Shown here one piece after another: positions 28,499 to 37,838 of a stretch of DNA of 64,000 nucleotides; position 1 is the stretch's first letter, and every line of letters starts with the position of its first letter. The stretch is from Xenorhabdus doucetiae (lineage in GTDB: Bacteria > Pseudomonadota > Gammaproteobacteria > Enterobacterales > Enterobacteriaceae). The notes under the pieces are model-generated. The model did not search any database and was not told the DNA's origin. It saw only the letters and a program-made list of their open reading frames with translations. The DNA is taken from contig NZ_FO704550.1 of the NCBI RefSeq assembly GCF_000968195.1, positions 372,001 to 436,000 of the forward strand, read 5' to 3'. The position numbers were made by a program, and so were the translations under genes.

Positions 28499-28963
28499 AT
28501 GAAAGAACTCGTTTTATCACTTCCAAATGAAGATGCCACCGTTGCATTGGGTAACGCAGTGGCGGCAGTTGGCGATCGCGGCTATGTTATTTATTTATAT
28601 GGCGATCTTGGTGCGGGAAAAACTACATTTAGTCGTGGTTTTCTGCAAGCTCTCGGCCATCAGGGGCATGTGAAAAGTCCGACTTATACGTTAGTCGAAC
28701 CTTATGCCTTACAACCACGGCCTGTTTATCATTTTGATCTTTACCGTTTGGCTGACCCTGAAGAGCTGGAATTTATGGGTATCCGTGATTATTTCCATCA
28801 GGACGCCATTTGCTTGGTGGAATGGCCTCAGCAGGGAGCTGGCGTTTTGCCGGATGCGGATATTGAGCTGCACTTGAGCTACGACCGTGAAGGGCGACAG
28901 GCACGTTTTGTTGCGTTATCTAAATATGGTGAAAGTCTGTTGGATAATTTGAAGTCCTTATGA
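28499..28963 (+). CDS. tsaE: tRNA threonylcarbamoyladenosine biosynthesis ATPase TsaE
   Basis: A 154-residue P-loop protein working with TsaB and TsaD to make t6A37 on ANN-reading tRNAs. Walker A is GDLGAGKTT (residues 35-43), followed by SPTYTLVEPY and the VEWPQQG motif. In E. coli nnr lies directly upstream in the same operon, but here it is missing and an 870-bp regulatory gap precedes the gene. It overlaps amiB by four bases (ATGA). Confidence 0.95.
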   Translation: MKELVLSLPNEDATVALGNAVAAVGDRGYVIYLYGDLGAGKTTFSRGFLQALGHQGHVKSPTYTLVEPYALQPRPVYHFDLYRLADPEELEFMGIRDYFHQDAICLVEWPQQGAGVLPDADIELHLSYDREGRQARFVALSKYGESLLDNLKSL

Positions 28964-30342
28964 AGGAATCCCCGACCATGATGAATGCCTTTTTCGTGAC
29001 TGTTTGTTTTGCGAATGATTTTTTTGTGAATATAAGCAAAAAATGGCGTGCCCATTGGGGGATGGCCAGTGTTCTGTTTTTCATGTTGGGTCAGTTGATC
29101 ATGACGACCGCCTCAGCGGCCACGTTGTCAGATATTCATGTGAAAAATGGTTCCTCCGAGGCCGTCGTGACGTTGGAATTCACCGGCGGGTATCCTGATT
29201 ATCGATTCTTTCCTTTGCATTCTCCTGAGCGATTGGTGGTGGATATTCGCCAATCCGGTAAAGTTATTGGGTTGCCGCTGCGTTTATCCGGCCAGAATCT
29301 GGTAAAACTTGTACGCTCCAGCCAATCACCTGATGCACATCATCAGCGGGTGGTATTGGAGTTAACACATAAGGCCACGGCAACTTCTGTGGTGAAAACG
29401 TCTTCGGCGAAAAATGGCGCTAATAAATCGCAAGTGGTGCTGACACTGAAAACTCATGGAGTCACCAGCAACGCGCCAGTATCCAATCATCATGCCTTAC
29501 AAAATGACAGTAAGCGATTACTTACAAATAATGCGGCGCTGACGGGAAAAGAAGAGACGAAGCCAGTCGCGAATCACCGTGAACAAAGTGTGAAAAAACA
29601 GGCTGGCCAATCTGCACAAGAAAGAATCACTCGTTCGATTGTCGTGGCTATTGATGCGGGGCATGGTGGGCAAGATCCGGGTGCGATTGGGCAACGGGGA
29701 TTGAAAGAAAAAAACGTAACGATTAATGTTGCCCGTAAGTTGGAAGCCCTTTTGCGCAATGATCCCATGTTCAAGCCGGTGTTGACGCGAAATGGCGATT
29801 ATTTTATCTCTGTGGCGGGGCGTTCCGAAGTTGCCCGTAAACATAAAGCCAATATGTTAGTCTCGATTCATGCCGATGCCGCACCCAATCGCAGCGCCAG
29901 AGGTGCTTCGGTTTGGGTGCTCTCCAACCGTCGTGCAAACAGTGAAATGGGAAATTGGCTGGAACAGCATGAGAAACAATCGGAATTACTGGGCGGTGCG
30001 GGAAATGTACTTGCCAATGGTAGTGATCCTTATCTGAGTCAGGCGGTGCTGGATTTGCAATTTGGGCACTCACAACGTGTTGGCTATGACGTTGCTGTGC
30101 AAGTGTTGAATCAGCTCACTAAAATTGGTTCTCTGCATAAGCGCACACCAGAACATGCCAGCCTGGGTGTTTTGCGCTCGCCGGATATCCCGTCTATTTT
30201 AGTCGAAACGGGATTTATCAGTCACTTGTCTGAAGAAGAACTATTAGGTTCCAATCAATATCAGGAAAAATTGGCACAAGCCATTCACTTGGGGTTACGT
30301 CACTATTTTCAGGCTAACCCATTGCAGTCTGCACCAAAGTAA
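28960..30342 (+). CDS. amiB: N-acetylmuramoyl-L-alanine amidase AmiB
   Basis: A 460-residue periplasmic zinc amidase that splits septal peptidoglycan under EnvC/FtsEX control. A Sec-type signal ends near SAATLSDI, after an N-terminal extension of about 30 residues compared with E. coli. Translation may instead begin at one of the internal ATGs. An AMIN domain (about 55-155) is followed by a linker and the Amidase_3 domain with zinc ligands in IDAGHGGQDPG, KNVTINVA and SIHADAAP, and ETGFIS near the end. The start overlaps tsaE. Confidence 0.95.
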   Translation: MKESPTMMNAFFVTVCFANDFFVNISKKWRAHWGMASVLFFMLGQLIMTTASAATLSDIHVKNGSSEAVVTLEFTGGYPDYRFFPLHSPERLVVDIRQSGKVIGLPLRLSGQNLVKLVRSSQSPDAHHQRVVLELTHKATATSVVKTSSAKNGANKSQVVLTLKTHGVTSNAPVSNHHALQNDSKRLLTNNAALTGKEETKPVANHREQSVKKQAGQSAQERITRSIVVAIDAGHGGQDPGAIGQRGLKEKNVTINVARKLEALLRNDPMFKPVLTRNGDYFISVAGRSEVARKHKANMLVSIHADAAPNRSARGASVWVLSNRRANSEMGNWLEQHEKQSELLGGAGNVLANGSDPYLSQAVLDLQFGHSQRVGYDVAVQVLNQLTKIGSLHKRTPEHASLGVLRSPDIPSILVETGFISHLSEEELLGSNQYQEKLAQAIHLGLRHYFQANPLQSAPK

Positions 30343-30381
30343 ATAGTCTGTGTCAAAGTCAAAACGTAAGTAAGGTCAAAT

Positions 30382-32298
30382 ATGGCTATCAAGATATTAC
30401 CCCCACAATTAGCAAACCAGATTGCTGCCGGTGAAGTGGTTGAACGCCCTGCCTCTGTGGTCAAGGAATTGGTGGAAAATAGCCTTGATGCCGGTGCAAC
30501 CCGTATTGATATTGACATTGAACGGGGTGGCGCGAAATTGATTCGGATCCGCGATAATGGGTGTGGGATCAGTCAGGAAGATCTGACGCTGGCGCTGGCA
30601 CGCCATGCAACCAGTAAAATTGCTTCATTGGATGATTTGGAAGCGATTGTCAGTATGGGGTTTCGTGGGGAAGCGCTGGCGAGTATCAGCTCTGTTTCAA
30701 GGCTGACATTAACGTCCCGTACTGAAAGCCAGACAGAAGCGTGGCAATCTTATGCTGAAGGCCGTGATATGGAGGTGACGGTAAAACCTGCCGCTCATCC
30801 GGTGGGAACCACCGTTGAAGTGTTGGATCTGTTTTATAACACGCCGGCTCGCCGAAAATTCCTGAGAACGGAAAAAACGGAATTTGGTCACATTGATGAA
30901 GTGATACGTCGGATAGCGCTGGCGCGGTTGGATGTCGCCATCAATCTGAATCACAATGGGAAATTGGTGCGTCAGTATCGCCCCGCCAAAGATGAATCTC
31001 AGTATGAACGCCGCTTGGCCGCGATTTGTGGTGCCGCGTTTGTGCAACAAGCGCTGGCGTTGTCATGGCAGCATGATTCCTTGTCCATTAAGGGCTGGGT
31101 TGCTGATCCCGTGAATACGGCAGTCAGCGATATCCAATATTGCTATGTCAATGGGCGCATGATGCGGGATCGCCTGATTAATCATGCGATTCGTCAAGCG
31201 TATCAGGATTTGATTAAGGGTGAACAGCAACCCGCTTATGTTTTGTATCTTGAAATCGATCCGCGCCAAGTGGATGTCAATGTGCATCCCGCCAAACATG
31301 AAGTCCGTTTCCATCAGGCTCGCTTAGTCCATGATTTTATTTACCAAGGCGTGGCGGCGGTACTGAAACAACGCACTGGAGGAGATGAGTTGGCGCTGGG
31401 TTGCCAAGAAAGTGCGGCAAGCTGGGTGCCGGAGAATCGCCCTTCTGCGGGAGAAAATCATTTTCTCGGCAAGCGTAATGAGCGAGCTGATGAGGCACCT
31501 TCACGACGGTATGAACATCATGATCGTGGCACATCGCAAGCACATCATAAGGAAAGCTACCAGAAAAAACAGGGTGAGTTGTATCAAAATATGATGCAAT
31601 CTTCACCGGAAGAAAAACGTGCGTTATTTCCAGAAAGGGGCGAGCCGACCTCTCAGCCAATCGCTGTTCCTGCCACACCAGTGCCATCAGGATCGGGGAA
31701 ATCTGAGCTTGGAAAATCAGATCTTGGAAAATCAGGTCTTGGAAGATATAGCTTTGGCAAAGTATTGTGCATTTATGCCGCAAGCTATGCCTTGATCGAA
31801 TCCCCCTTGGGAATCGGTCTACTTTCCCTGCCAGTGGCTGAACGCTGGCTAAAACAGGCGCAACTGACCCCAGGGGAGCAGGGATTAAAATCCCAGCCCT
31901 TATTAATCCCGCTGAAACTGGCTCTCGATCAGTCAGAAATGCAGGTACTGAAGCAGAATAGTGACTTATTAAAGACTTTTGGGATTGAATCGACAGTCGC
32001 GCATGGAAAAGTGACCATTCATGCGGTATCGTTGCCTCTGCGCCAACAGAACCTGCCTAAACTCTTGCCGGAACTGTTGGGCTATCTAGGGGAACAGTCA
32101 ACGGCTTCTGTGGAACAGGTGGCCATTTGGCTTTCCCGTCATGTGGGTAGTGAGCATGAAACGTGGAACATCGCGCAAGCCGTCCAGCTTTTGGCTGAGG
32201 TCGAGCGCCTTTGCCCGCAACTGGTGGGATCGCCGCCGGATGGGTTATTACAATTAATTGATTTACAAGCAGTGGTGGCACTTTTTAATCATGAGTGA
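30382..32298 (+). CDS. mutL: DNA mismatch repair protein MutL
   Basis: A 638-residue GHKL ATPase that couples MutS mismatch recognition to MutH. N-terminal motifs: ELVENSLDAGA (I), DNGCGI (II), ATSKI and GFRGEALASI (III). The dimerisation domain occupies about residues 450-638. The linker (about 340-445) is longer and more charged than in E. coli (615 residues in total) and contains four 15-bp in-frame repeats. Its last eight bases overlap miaA. Confidence 0.96.
   Translation: MAIKILPPQLANQIAAGEVVERPASVVKELVENSLDAGATRIDIDIERGGAKLIRIRDNGCGISQEDLTLALARHATSKIASLDDLEAIVSMGFRGEALASISSVSRLTLTSRTESQTEAWQSYAEGRDMEVTVKPAAHPVGTTVEVLDLFYNTPARRKFLRTEKTEFGHIDEVIRRIALARLDVAINLNHNGKLVRQYRPAKDESQYERRLAAICGAAFVQQALALSWQHDSLSIKGWVADPVNTAVSDIQYCYVNGRMMRDRLINHAIRQAYQDLIKGEQQPAYVLYLEIDPRQVDVNVHPAKHEVRFHQARLVHDFIYQGVAAVLKQRTGGDELALGCQESAASWVPENRPSAGENHFLGKRNERADEAPSRRYEHHDRGTSQAHHKESYQKKQGELYQNMMQSSPEEKRALFPERGEPTSQPIAVPATPVPSGSGKSELGKSDLGKSGLGRYSFGKVLCIYAASYALIESPLGIGLLSLPVAERWLKQAQLTPGEQGLKSQPLLIPLKLALDQSEMQVLKQNSDLLKTFGIESTVAHGKVTIHAVSLPLRQQNLPKLLPELLGYLGEQSTASVEQVAIWLSRHVGSEHETWNIAQAVQLLAEVERLCPQLVGSPPDGLLQLIDLQAVVALFNHE
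31696..31755 (+). repeat. Four 15-bp in-frame tandem repeats in the mutL linker
   Basis: Units at 31696, 31711, 31726 and 31741 follow the pattern GGAAAATCAGATCTT, encoding GKS-D/E/G-L five-residue repeats. The second and third units differ by one base. Copy-number change would keep the frame. Confidence 0.85.
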
Positions 32299-33232
32299 TT
32301 TAAAAACTCAACATCTGCCGACAGCCATTTTTATCATGGGGCCAACGGCTTCAGGAAAAACGGCGTTATCGATCGCTTTACGTCAGCGTCTTCCGGTTGA
32401 ATTAATCAGCGTCGATTCTGCGTTGATTTATCGTGGAATGGATATTGGGACAGCAAAACCTTCCGCAGAAGAGCAAACATTGGCACCGCATCGTTTGATC
32501 GATATTCTTGACCCTGCGGCAGTCTATTCTGCTGCTGATTTTCGCCGTGATGCCCTAAAAGAAATGGCCGAGATCACGGCGTCCGGGAGAATTCCACTCC
32601 TGGTTGGTGGAACCATGCTATATTTCAAAGCATTGTTGGAAGGATTATCGCCTTTGCCTTCAGCGGACCCTGAAATTAGGGCGCAAATTGAACAACAGGC
32701 AGCGGAGCTGGGATGGGACGTTTTACATCAACAATTACAGGATATTGATCCCGTTTCTGCGGCAAGGATTCATCCGAATGATCCACAACGTCTTACTCGT
32801 GCACTGGAAGTTTTTCGGATTTCGGGTAAAACTCTAACTGAATTGACTGAAACGTCTGGAGAAATATTGCCTTATCGAGTTCATCAATTTGCGATCGCGC
32901 CAGCAAGTCGTGAAATTTTGCATCAACGCATCGCAGCCCGTTTTGAACAAATGATCAAATCAGGGTTTGAAGATGAAGTGAAAGCGCTTTATGCTCGTGG
33001 TGATTTGCATACAGATTTACCCTCCATTCGTTGTGTTGGTTATCGTCAGATGTGGTCTTACCTCGCGGGCGAAATATCTCATGATGAGATGGTTTATCGC
33101 GGTATCTGTGCGACACGCCAATTGGCAAAGCGTCAGATCACGTGGCTCAGGAGTTGGGACAATGTGGCTTGGTTGGATAGCGATCAACCTAAACAAAACC
33201 TAAACACAGTCATGCAGGTTATTAGTACATAA
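32291..33232 (+). CDS. miaA: tRNA dimethylallyltransferase
   Basis: A 313-residue enzyme that puts the isopentenyl group on A37 of UNN-reading tRNAs. The P-loop is GPTASGKTAL near the N-terminus, with DSALIYRGMDIGTAKP and VGGTMLYFKALLEGLSPLP as family motifs. The ATG at 32291, inside the end of mutL, matches the family start. In E. coli it lies in the amiB-mutL-miaA-hfq superoperon, and the order is kept here. Confidence 0.96.
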   Translation: MSDLKTQHLPTAIFIMGPTASGKTALSIALRQRLPVELISVDSALIYRGMDIGTAKPSAEEQTLAPHRLIDILDPAAVYSAADFRRDALKEMAEITASGRIPLLVGGTMLYFKALLEGLSPLPSADPEIRAQIEQQAAELGWDVLHQQLQDIDPVSAARIHPNDPQRLTRALEVFRISGKTLTELTETSGEILPYRVHQFAIAPASREILHQRIAARFEQMIKSGFEDEVKALYARGDLHTDLPSIRCVGYRQMWSYLAGEISHDEMVYRGICATRQLAKRQITWLRSWDNVAWLDSDQPKQNLNTVMQVIST

Positions 33233-33342
33233 ATTCATTGATTGTGTACAATTGATCAGTACGAAAGTGTCATTTTTGAGTAGTTACTTTTTTCGAACCT
33301 ATAGGTTCTTAGTGAAAAACAACAAAATAAGGAAAATATAGA

Positions 33343-33645
33343 ATGGCTAAGGGGCAATCTCTGCAAGATCCATTCCTGAACGCTTTACGACGTGAAAGGG
33401 TCCCGGTTTCTATTTATTTGGTCAACGGCATCAAATTACAGGGGCAGATTGAATCTTTTGACCAATTTGTCATTTTACTGAAAAACACGGTTAGCCAGAT
33501 GGTCTATAAACATGCCATCTCTACTGTTGTGCCTTCCCGCCCAGTGTCCCACCATGGTAACAACCAGGGTGTGCCGACTGGCGTTGGAAATTATCACGCT
33601 GGCACTAACCCAGCAGCACAACAGGAAAGCGATGGCGCTGAATAA
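33343..33645 (+). CDS. hfq: RNA chaperone Hfq
   Basis: A 100-residue Sm-like protein that forms hexamers and pairs small RNAs with mRNAs. Sm1 and Sm2 are clear: QDPFLNALRRERVPVSIYL and YKHAISTVVPSRPV. The tail after residue 70 is short and rich in Gly, Asn and His. It follows miaA after 110 bases and has its own terminator, so hflX expression needs readthrough or another promoter. Confidence 0.98.
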   Translation: MAKGQSLQDPFLNALRRERVPVSIYLVNGIKLQGQIESFDQFVILLKNTVSQMVYKHAISTVVPSRPVSHHGNNQGVPTGVGNYHAGTNPAAQQESDGAE

Positions 33646-33670
33646 ATCAGCAGCCGTGCCTGAAAATAAA

Positions 33671-33704
33671 AACATAGGTAGGGAGACTTTACCTATGTTT
33701 TTTC
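33671..33704 (+). terminator. Terminator after hfq
   Basis: AACATAGGTA and TACCTATGTT form a perfect 10-bp stem (33671-33680 with 33690-33699), followed by a T-rich run. It lies between hfq and hflX and probably attenuates readthrough into hflXKC. Confidence 0.85.
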
Positions 33705-33740
33705 TTATTGGATTTTTACTCAGCCTGAGGGGTTGCACCG

Positions 33741-35021
33741 TTGTTTGATCGTTATGAAGGCGGAGAGTTAGCCGTTCTGGTGCATGTTTTCTTCTCACAG
33801 GAAAAAGATACGGAAAATCTCAGTGAGTTCGAGTCATTGGTGACTTCCGCAGGTGTTTCTCCTGTGCAGATTGTAACGGGAAGCCGGAAAGCACCTCATC
33901 CGAAATATTTTGTCGGAGAGGGCAAGGCAGAGGAGATTGCTGAAGCTGTCAAAAACAGTGGTGCAGATGTGGTGTTATTTGACCATGCCCTCAGCCCAGC
34001 ACAGGAACGTAATCTTGAACGCTTGTGCCAGTGTCGTGTGGTTGATCGCACGGGCGTGATTCTGGATATTTTTGCCCAGCGGGCAAGAACGCACGAAGGC
34101 AAGTTACAAGTCGAATTAGCGCAATTGCGTCATCTATCCACCCGTCTGGTGCGGGGCTGGACTCACCTTGAACGCCAAAAAGGGGGGATCGGGCTGCGTG
34201 GGCCTGGAGAAACCCAGTTGGAAAGTGACCGTCGTATGTTGCGTGACAAAATCAAACAGATTTTGGGACGCCTTGGCAAAGTTGAAAAACAGCGTGAACA
34301 AGGGCGTCAGGCACGTAATAAAGCCGATATCCCAACCGTCTCTCTTGTCGGTTACACCAATGCGGGGAAATCCAGTCTATTTAATACAATAACTTCATCC
34401 GAAGTTTATGCGGCTGATCAGCTTTTTGCCACCCTGGACCCGACATTGCGCCGTATAGAGGTGGATGACGTTGGCACGGTTGTTTTGGCGGATACCGTCG
34501 GTTTTATCCGCCATTTGCCTCATGATTTGGTGGCCGCGTTCAAGGCGACGTTGCAGGAAACTCGGCAGGCGAGATTATTGCTGCATGTTGTTGATGCGGC
34601 TGATACTCGCGTCGATGAAAATATTACCGCTGTTGACAGTGTGCTTGAAGAGATTGAATCCCATGAAATCCCTTCGCTGATGGTAATGAATAAAATCGAT
34701 ATGCTGGAAGATTTTATTCCCCGTATTGATCGTGATGAAGAAAATCGTCCGGTCAGAGTTTGGTTGTCAGCACAAACTGGCGAAGGTATACCTCTGTTAT
34801 TGCAAGCGTTGACTGAGCGCCTCTCAGGTGAAATCGCACACTATAAATTGCATCTTCCACCTGAGGCGGGGCGTCTGCGCAGTCGTTTTTATCAGCTTCA
34901 GGCCATTGAACGTGAATGGATGGAAGAAAATGGTGAGGTGGGTGTTGAAGTCAGGATGCCTATCGTTGATTGGCGTCGTCTGTGCAAACAAGAACCCAAT
35001 TTACCAGACTATGTTGTCTGA
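33741..35021 (+). CDS. hflX: Ribosome-associated GTPase HflX
   Basis: A 426-residue GTPase that splits stalled or stress-arrested 70S ribosomes. An N-terminal HflX domain (SRKAPHPKYFVGEGKA) and helical linker (GGIGLRGPGETQLE) precede the G domain with P-loop GYTNAGKSS, DTVGF (G3) and NKID (G4). It starts with TTG at 33741, which matches the E. coli N-terminus (MFDRY). Length equals E. coli. Confidence 0.96.
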   Translation: MFDRYEGGELAVLVHVFFSQEKDTENLSEFESLVTSAGVSPVQIVTGSRKAPHPKYFVGEGKAEEIAEAVKNSGADVVLFDHALSPAQERNLERLCQCRVVDRTGVILDIFAQRARTHEGKLQVELAQLRHLSTRLVRGWTHLERQKGGIGLRGPGETQLESDRRMLRDKIKQILGRLGKVEKQREQGRQARNKADIPTVSLVGYTNAGKSSLFNTITSSEVYAADQLFATLDPTLRRIEVDDVGTVVLADTVGFIRHLPHDLVAAFKATLQETRQARLLLHVVDAADTRVDENITAVDSVLEEIESHEIPSLMVMNKIDMLEDFIPRIDRDEENRPVRVWLSAQTGEGIPLLLQALTERLSGEIAHYKLHLPPEAGRLRSRFYQLQAIEREWMEENGEVGVEVRMPIVDWRRLCKQEPNLPDYVV

Positions 35022-35204
35022 ATGTTGTCTGATTGATTGGCGCAAGACAACAAACAAGGTATCATTTTATCTGCCATTTCAAGGTGCTTATAGTCATGGA
35101 GTAGCAGAGATGAAATGGCGGTGATGAAATGACTGTGCCAGAATTGCAGTGACAGAATCAGCACTGTCAAAAGTATCACCCAATAATATTGGTTGCTTAC
35201 AAAA

Positions 35205-35313
35205 ACGATGAAGTCCGTCGTTTCTGCCCACGGAGGCCGCTGCTAGACCTGTCAGGGACAGGCAACGGTCTGTGAAGTGGGAAGCCTCACCCATCTGGGT
35301 GGAGAGCAGTCAC
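35205..35313 (+). mobile_element. IS200/IS605 (TnpB-type) right-end relic, omega-RNA-like sequence
   Basis: The hflX-hflK gap holds a piece resembling the 3' end of a tnpB element. About ten codons (SVVSAHGGRC then TAG at 35244) look like a TnpB C-terminus. Stem-loops follow: CCTGTC/GACAGG (35248-35262) and CACCC/GGGTG (35288-35301). The sequence ends GAGAGCAGTCAC at 35313, like the right boundary of such elements. CCCAC near 35227 can pair with GTGGG near 35277, the kind of pseudoknot seen in omega RNAs. No tnpB or tnpA gene is present. The call rests on remembered family patterns. Confidence 0.6.
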
Positions 35314-35353
35314 CTCTGAAAAACCAGTAAAAACTAGAAAGTGGAGCTAAAAC

Positions 35354-36565
35354 ATGGCGTGGAATCAGCCCGGTAATAACGGACAGGACCGCGACCCGTG
35401 GGGAAGCAGCAATAATAATGGCGGCAACTCCGGCGGCAACAATAAAGGTGGTCGTAACCGTGGGGCAACTGATCTCGACGATCTGTTCCGTAAACTGAGT
35501 GAAAAACTCGGTGGTCTCGGTGGAAACAAAGGTGGAAATGGTTCTGAGCAGAACGCTAAATTTGGCGGGCGTCTTATTGGCCTTGCCGTTGCTGCTGCAG
35601 TTGCTGTTTGGGTTGTAAGTGGTTTCTATACGATTAAAGAAGCAGAACGTGGTGTAGTCACTCGATTTGGTAAGTTTAGTCATGTTGTACAGCCTGGCTT
35701 GAACTGGAAAATGACGTTCATCGATCAGGTCAGAGCTGTCAACGTTGAAGCTGTTCGCGATTTGGCAACAAAGGGTGCCATGCTGACTTCGGATGAAAAC
35801 GTGGTTTTGGCTGAAATGAACGTTCAATTCCGTGTCACTGATCCGGCAGCTTATCTCTTTAGTGTCACCAATCCTGATGATAGCCTGCGTCAAGCTACCG
35901 ACAGTGCCGTGCGCGGTGTTGTTGGCAAATATTCAATGGAAACCAATCTGACGGAAGGGCGTACTGTTGTCCGTAACGATACTCAGAAGGTACTGGAAGA
36001 GACTATCCGTCCATACCATATGGGTATTACAGTAGTTGATGTCAACTTCCAGGCTGCTCGTCCGCCAGAAGAAGTTAAGGCCGCATTCGATGATGTCATC
36101 GCAGCGCGTGAACAGAAGCAGCAAACCATTCGTGAAGCCAAGGCTTATGAAAACGAAGTATTACCTAAAGCGGAAGGTGAAGCGCAGCGTATTATTGAAG
36201 ATGCCAAAGCTTATAAAGTTAGCTCCGTATTGAATGCTAAGGGTGAAGTGGCGAGTTTTGCCAAAATTTTGCCTGAATATAAAGCAGCACCACAAATTAC
36301 TCGTGAACGTCTGTATATCGAGACAATGGAGCGTGTGTTAAGTAATACACGTAAAGTCATTGCAACCGAAAAGAGTAACAACATGCTGCTATTGCCATTA
36401 GATCAAGCGGTGAATGATCCGGCGAAAGTTCAGCAAAATGTATCCAGTGACACAGCGGTACAGAAGATGATTCGTCAGAATCAATCAACGCCACGACGGG
36501 AATCCAGCACTTATAACGGTAGCGATAACCTGCGCGGTGATACGGTCAGAGTAGGGAGACCATAA
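35354..36565 (+). CDS. hflK: FtsH protease regulator HflK
   Basis: A 403-residue SPFH/prohibitin-family membrane protein that with HflC forms a large cage around the FtsH protease. A Gly/Asn-rich cytoplasmic N-terminus (about residues 1-75), one membrane helix (LIGLAVAAAVAVWVVSGFYT) and the SPFH domain with coiled coil (about 95-340) are visible. It lies two bases before hflC. The upstream gap is longer than in E. coli because of a mobile-element relic. Confidence 0.96.
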   Translation: MAWNQPGNNGQDRDPWGSSNNNGGNSGGNNKGGRNRGATDLDDLFRKLSEKLGGLGGNKGGNGSEQNAKFGGRLIGLAVAAAVAVWVVSGFYTIKEAERGVVTRFGKFSHVVQPGLNWKMTFIDQVRAVNVEAVRDLATKGAMLTSDENVVLAEMNVQFRVTDPAAYLFSVTNPDDSLRQATDSAVRGVVGKYSMETNLTEGRTVVRNDTQKVLEETIRPYHMGITVVDVNFQAARPPEEVKAAFDDVIAAREQKQQTIREAKAYENEVLPKAEGEAQRIIEDAKAYKVSSVLNAKGEVASFAKILPEYKAAPQITRERLYIETMERVLSNTRKVIATEKSNNMLLLPLDQAVNDPAKVQQNVSSDTAVQKMIRQNQSTPRRESSTYNGSDNLRGDTVRVGRP

Positions 36566-36567
36566 TC

Positions 36568-37578
36568 ATGCGTAATTCATTCATTGTTGCGATTATCGCG
36601 GTATTGGTTGTTCTCTATGCATCAATCTTTACTGTGAAAGAAGGCGAACGTGGTATTGTGCTGCGTTTTAGTAAGGTTGTACGTGATGCAGAAAATAAGC
36701 CGGCCATTTATGAGCCTGGTCTGCATTTCAAAATTCCGTTTGTGGAAACAGTCAAAACCCTTGATGCCCGTATTCAAACTATGGATATCACGGCCGACCG
36801 TTTCTTGACGCGTGAAAATAAAGACTTGATCGTTGATTCTTACTTGAAGTGGCGCATTAACGATTTTAGTCGTTACTATCTGGCAACGGGGAACGGTGAT
36901 ATCTCCCGTGCTGAAATGATGCTGAGACGTAAATTCAGTGACCGTTTGCGTTCTGAAATTGGTCGTCTTGATGTCCGTGGCATTGTGACTGACTCCCGTG
37001 GCCGTTTAACGAGCGATGTGCGTGATGCCCTGAATCAGGGAACCCATGAAGAGGGTGGGGCAACGGATGCCGATAGTGCAATCGCCTCTGCGGCGGCCTT
37101 GGTAGCAAAAGAGACAAAAGGCAAGCAACCAGCCATTAACCCAAGCAGCATGGCTGCATTAGGTATTGAGGTTGTTGACGTTCGTATTAAACAGATCAAC
37201 TTGCCACAGGAAATTTCAGAAGCCATTTACCAGCGTATGCGTGCTGACCGTGAGGCAGAAGCACGTCTCCTGCGTTCACAAGGTTTGGAAGAAGCAGAGA
37301 AGATCCGCGCCGTTGCTGATAAAACAGCGACTGAAATTAAGGCAAAAGCACAGAGTCAGGCATTGGTTTTACGTGGTGAAGGTGATGCGGAAGCAACCAA
37401 ACTATTTGCTGATGCGTTCAACCAAGATCCTGAATTCTATGTATTTATCCGTAGCTTGCGTGCTTACGAGAAGAGCTTCCAGAGTAAGGGGAATGATGTG
37501 ATGGTACTCAGCCCAGACACTGACTTTTTCCGTTATATGAAAGCCCCTGAGGATCTACGTCCTCGTACTGCGGATTAA
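36568..37578 (+). CDS. hflC: FtsH protease regulator HflC
   Basis: A 336-residue SPFH-domain partner of HflK with an N-terminal membrane anchor (IVAIIAVLVVLYASIFTV) and a periplasmic coiled-coil domain. The family motif ERGIVLRF follows the anchor. It is the last gene of hflXKC. E. coli has the small gene yjeT between hflC and purA; I see no yjeT here. Confidence 0.96.
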   Translation: MRNSFIVAIIAVLVVLYASIFTVKEGERGIVLRFSKVVRDAENKPAIYEPGLHFKIPFVETVKTLDARIQTMDITADRFLTRENKDLIVDSYLKWRINDFSRYYLATGNGDISRAEMMLRRKFSDRLRSEIGRLDVRGIVTDSRGRLTSDVRDALNQGTHEEGGATDADSAIASAAALVAKETKGKQPAINPSSMAALGIEVVDVRIKQINLPQEISEAIYQRMRADREAEARLLRSQGLEEAEKIRAVADKTATEIKAKAQSQALVLRGEGDAEATKLFADAFNQDPEFYVFIRSLRAYEKSFQSKGNDVMVLSPDTDFFRYMKAPEDLRPRTAD

Positions 37579-37667
37579 GTGATTTCGCTAGGTAAATTAC
37601 CTAAAGTTTAGCATCATCAAACTGGCGGAATGCGGTTAATATACTTAGCCGCATTCTAGCCCACGAT

Positions 37668-37702
37668 AAGCCACTGTAAAAAACGGCAGTGGCTTATTTT
37701 TG
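37668..37702 (+). terminator. Terminator after hflC
   Basis: AAGCCACTG (37668-37676) pairs with CAGTGGCTT (37687-37695), followed by ATTTTTG. A second stem-loop, GAATGCGG/CCGCATTC at 37628-37656, lies just before it. Confidence 0.82.
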
Positions 37703-37838
37703 TACGTCTGTCATTACCAATGTTTACTTAGCAGCCCATTTATATGACGAAACGAAATAACAGAAGTAACAAAAAATACTGAAAGGTGCTAAATGAGATG
37801 GTAGAATCCATTTTTAAGCAACCGAGTGAACTTTTGAA

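Noticed and set aside
35252..35893. A long minus-strand frame opposite the start of hflK
   Set aside because: It mirrors the hflK coding sequence, has no recognisable domain and spans the mobile-element relic.
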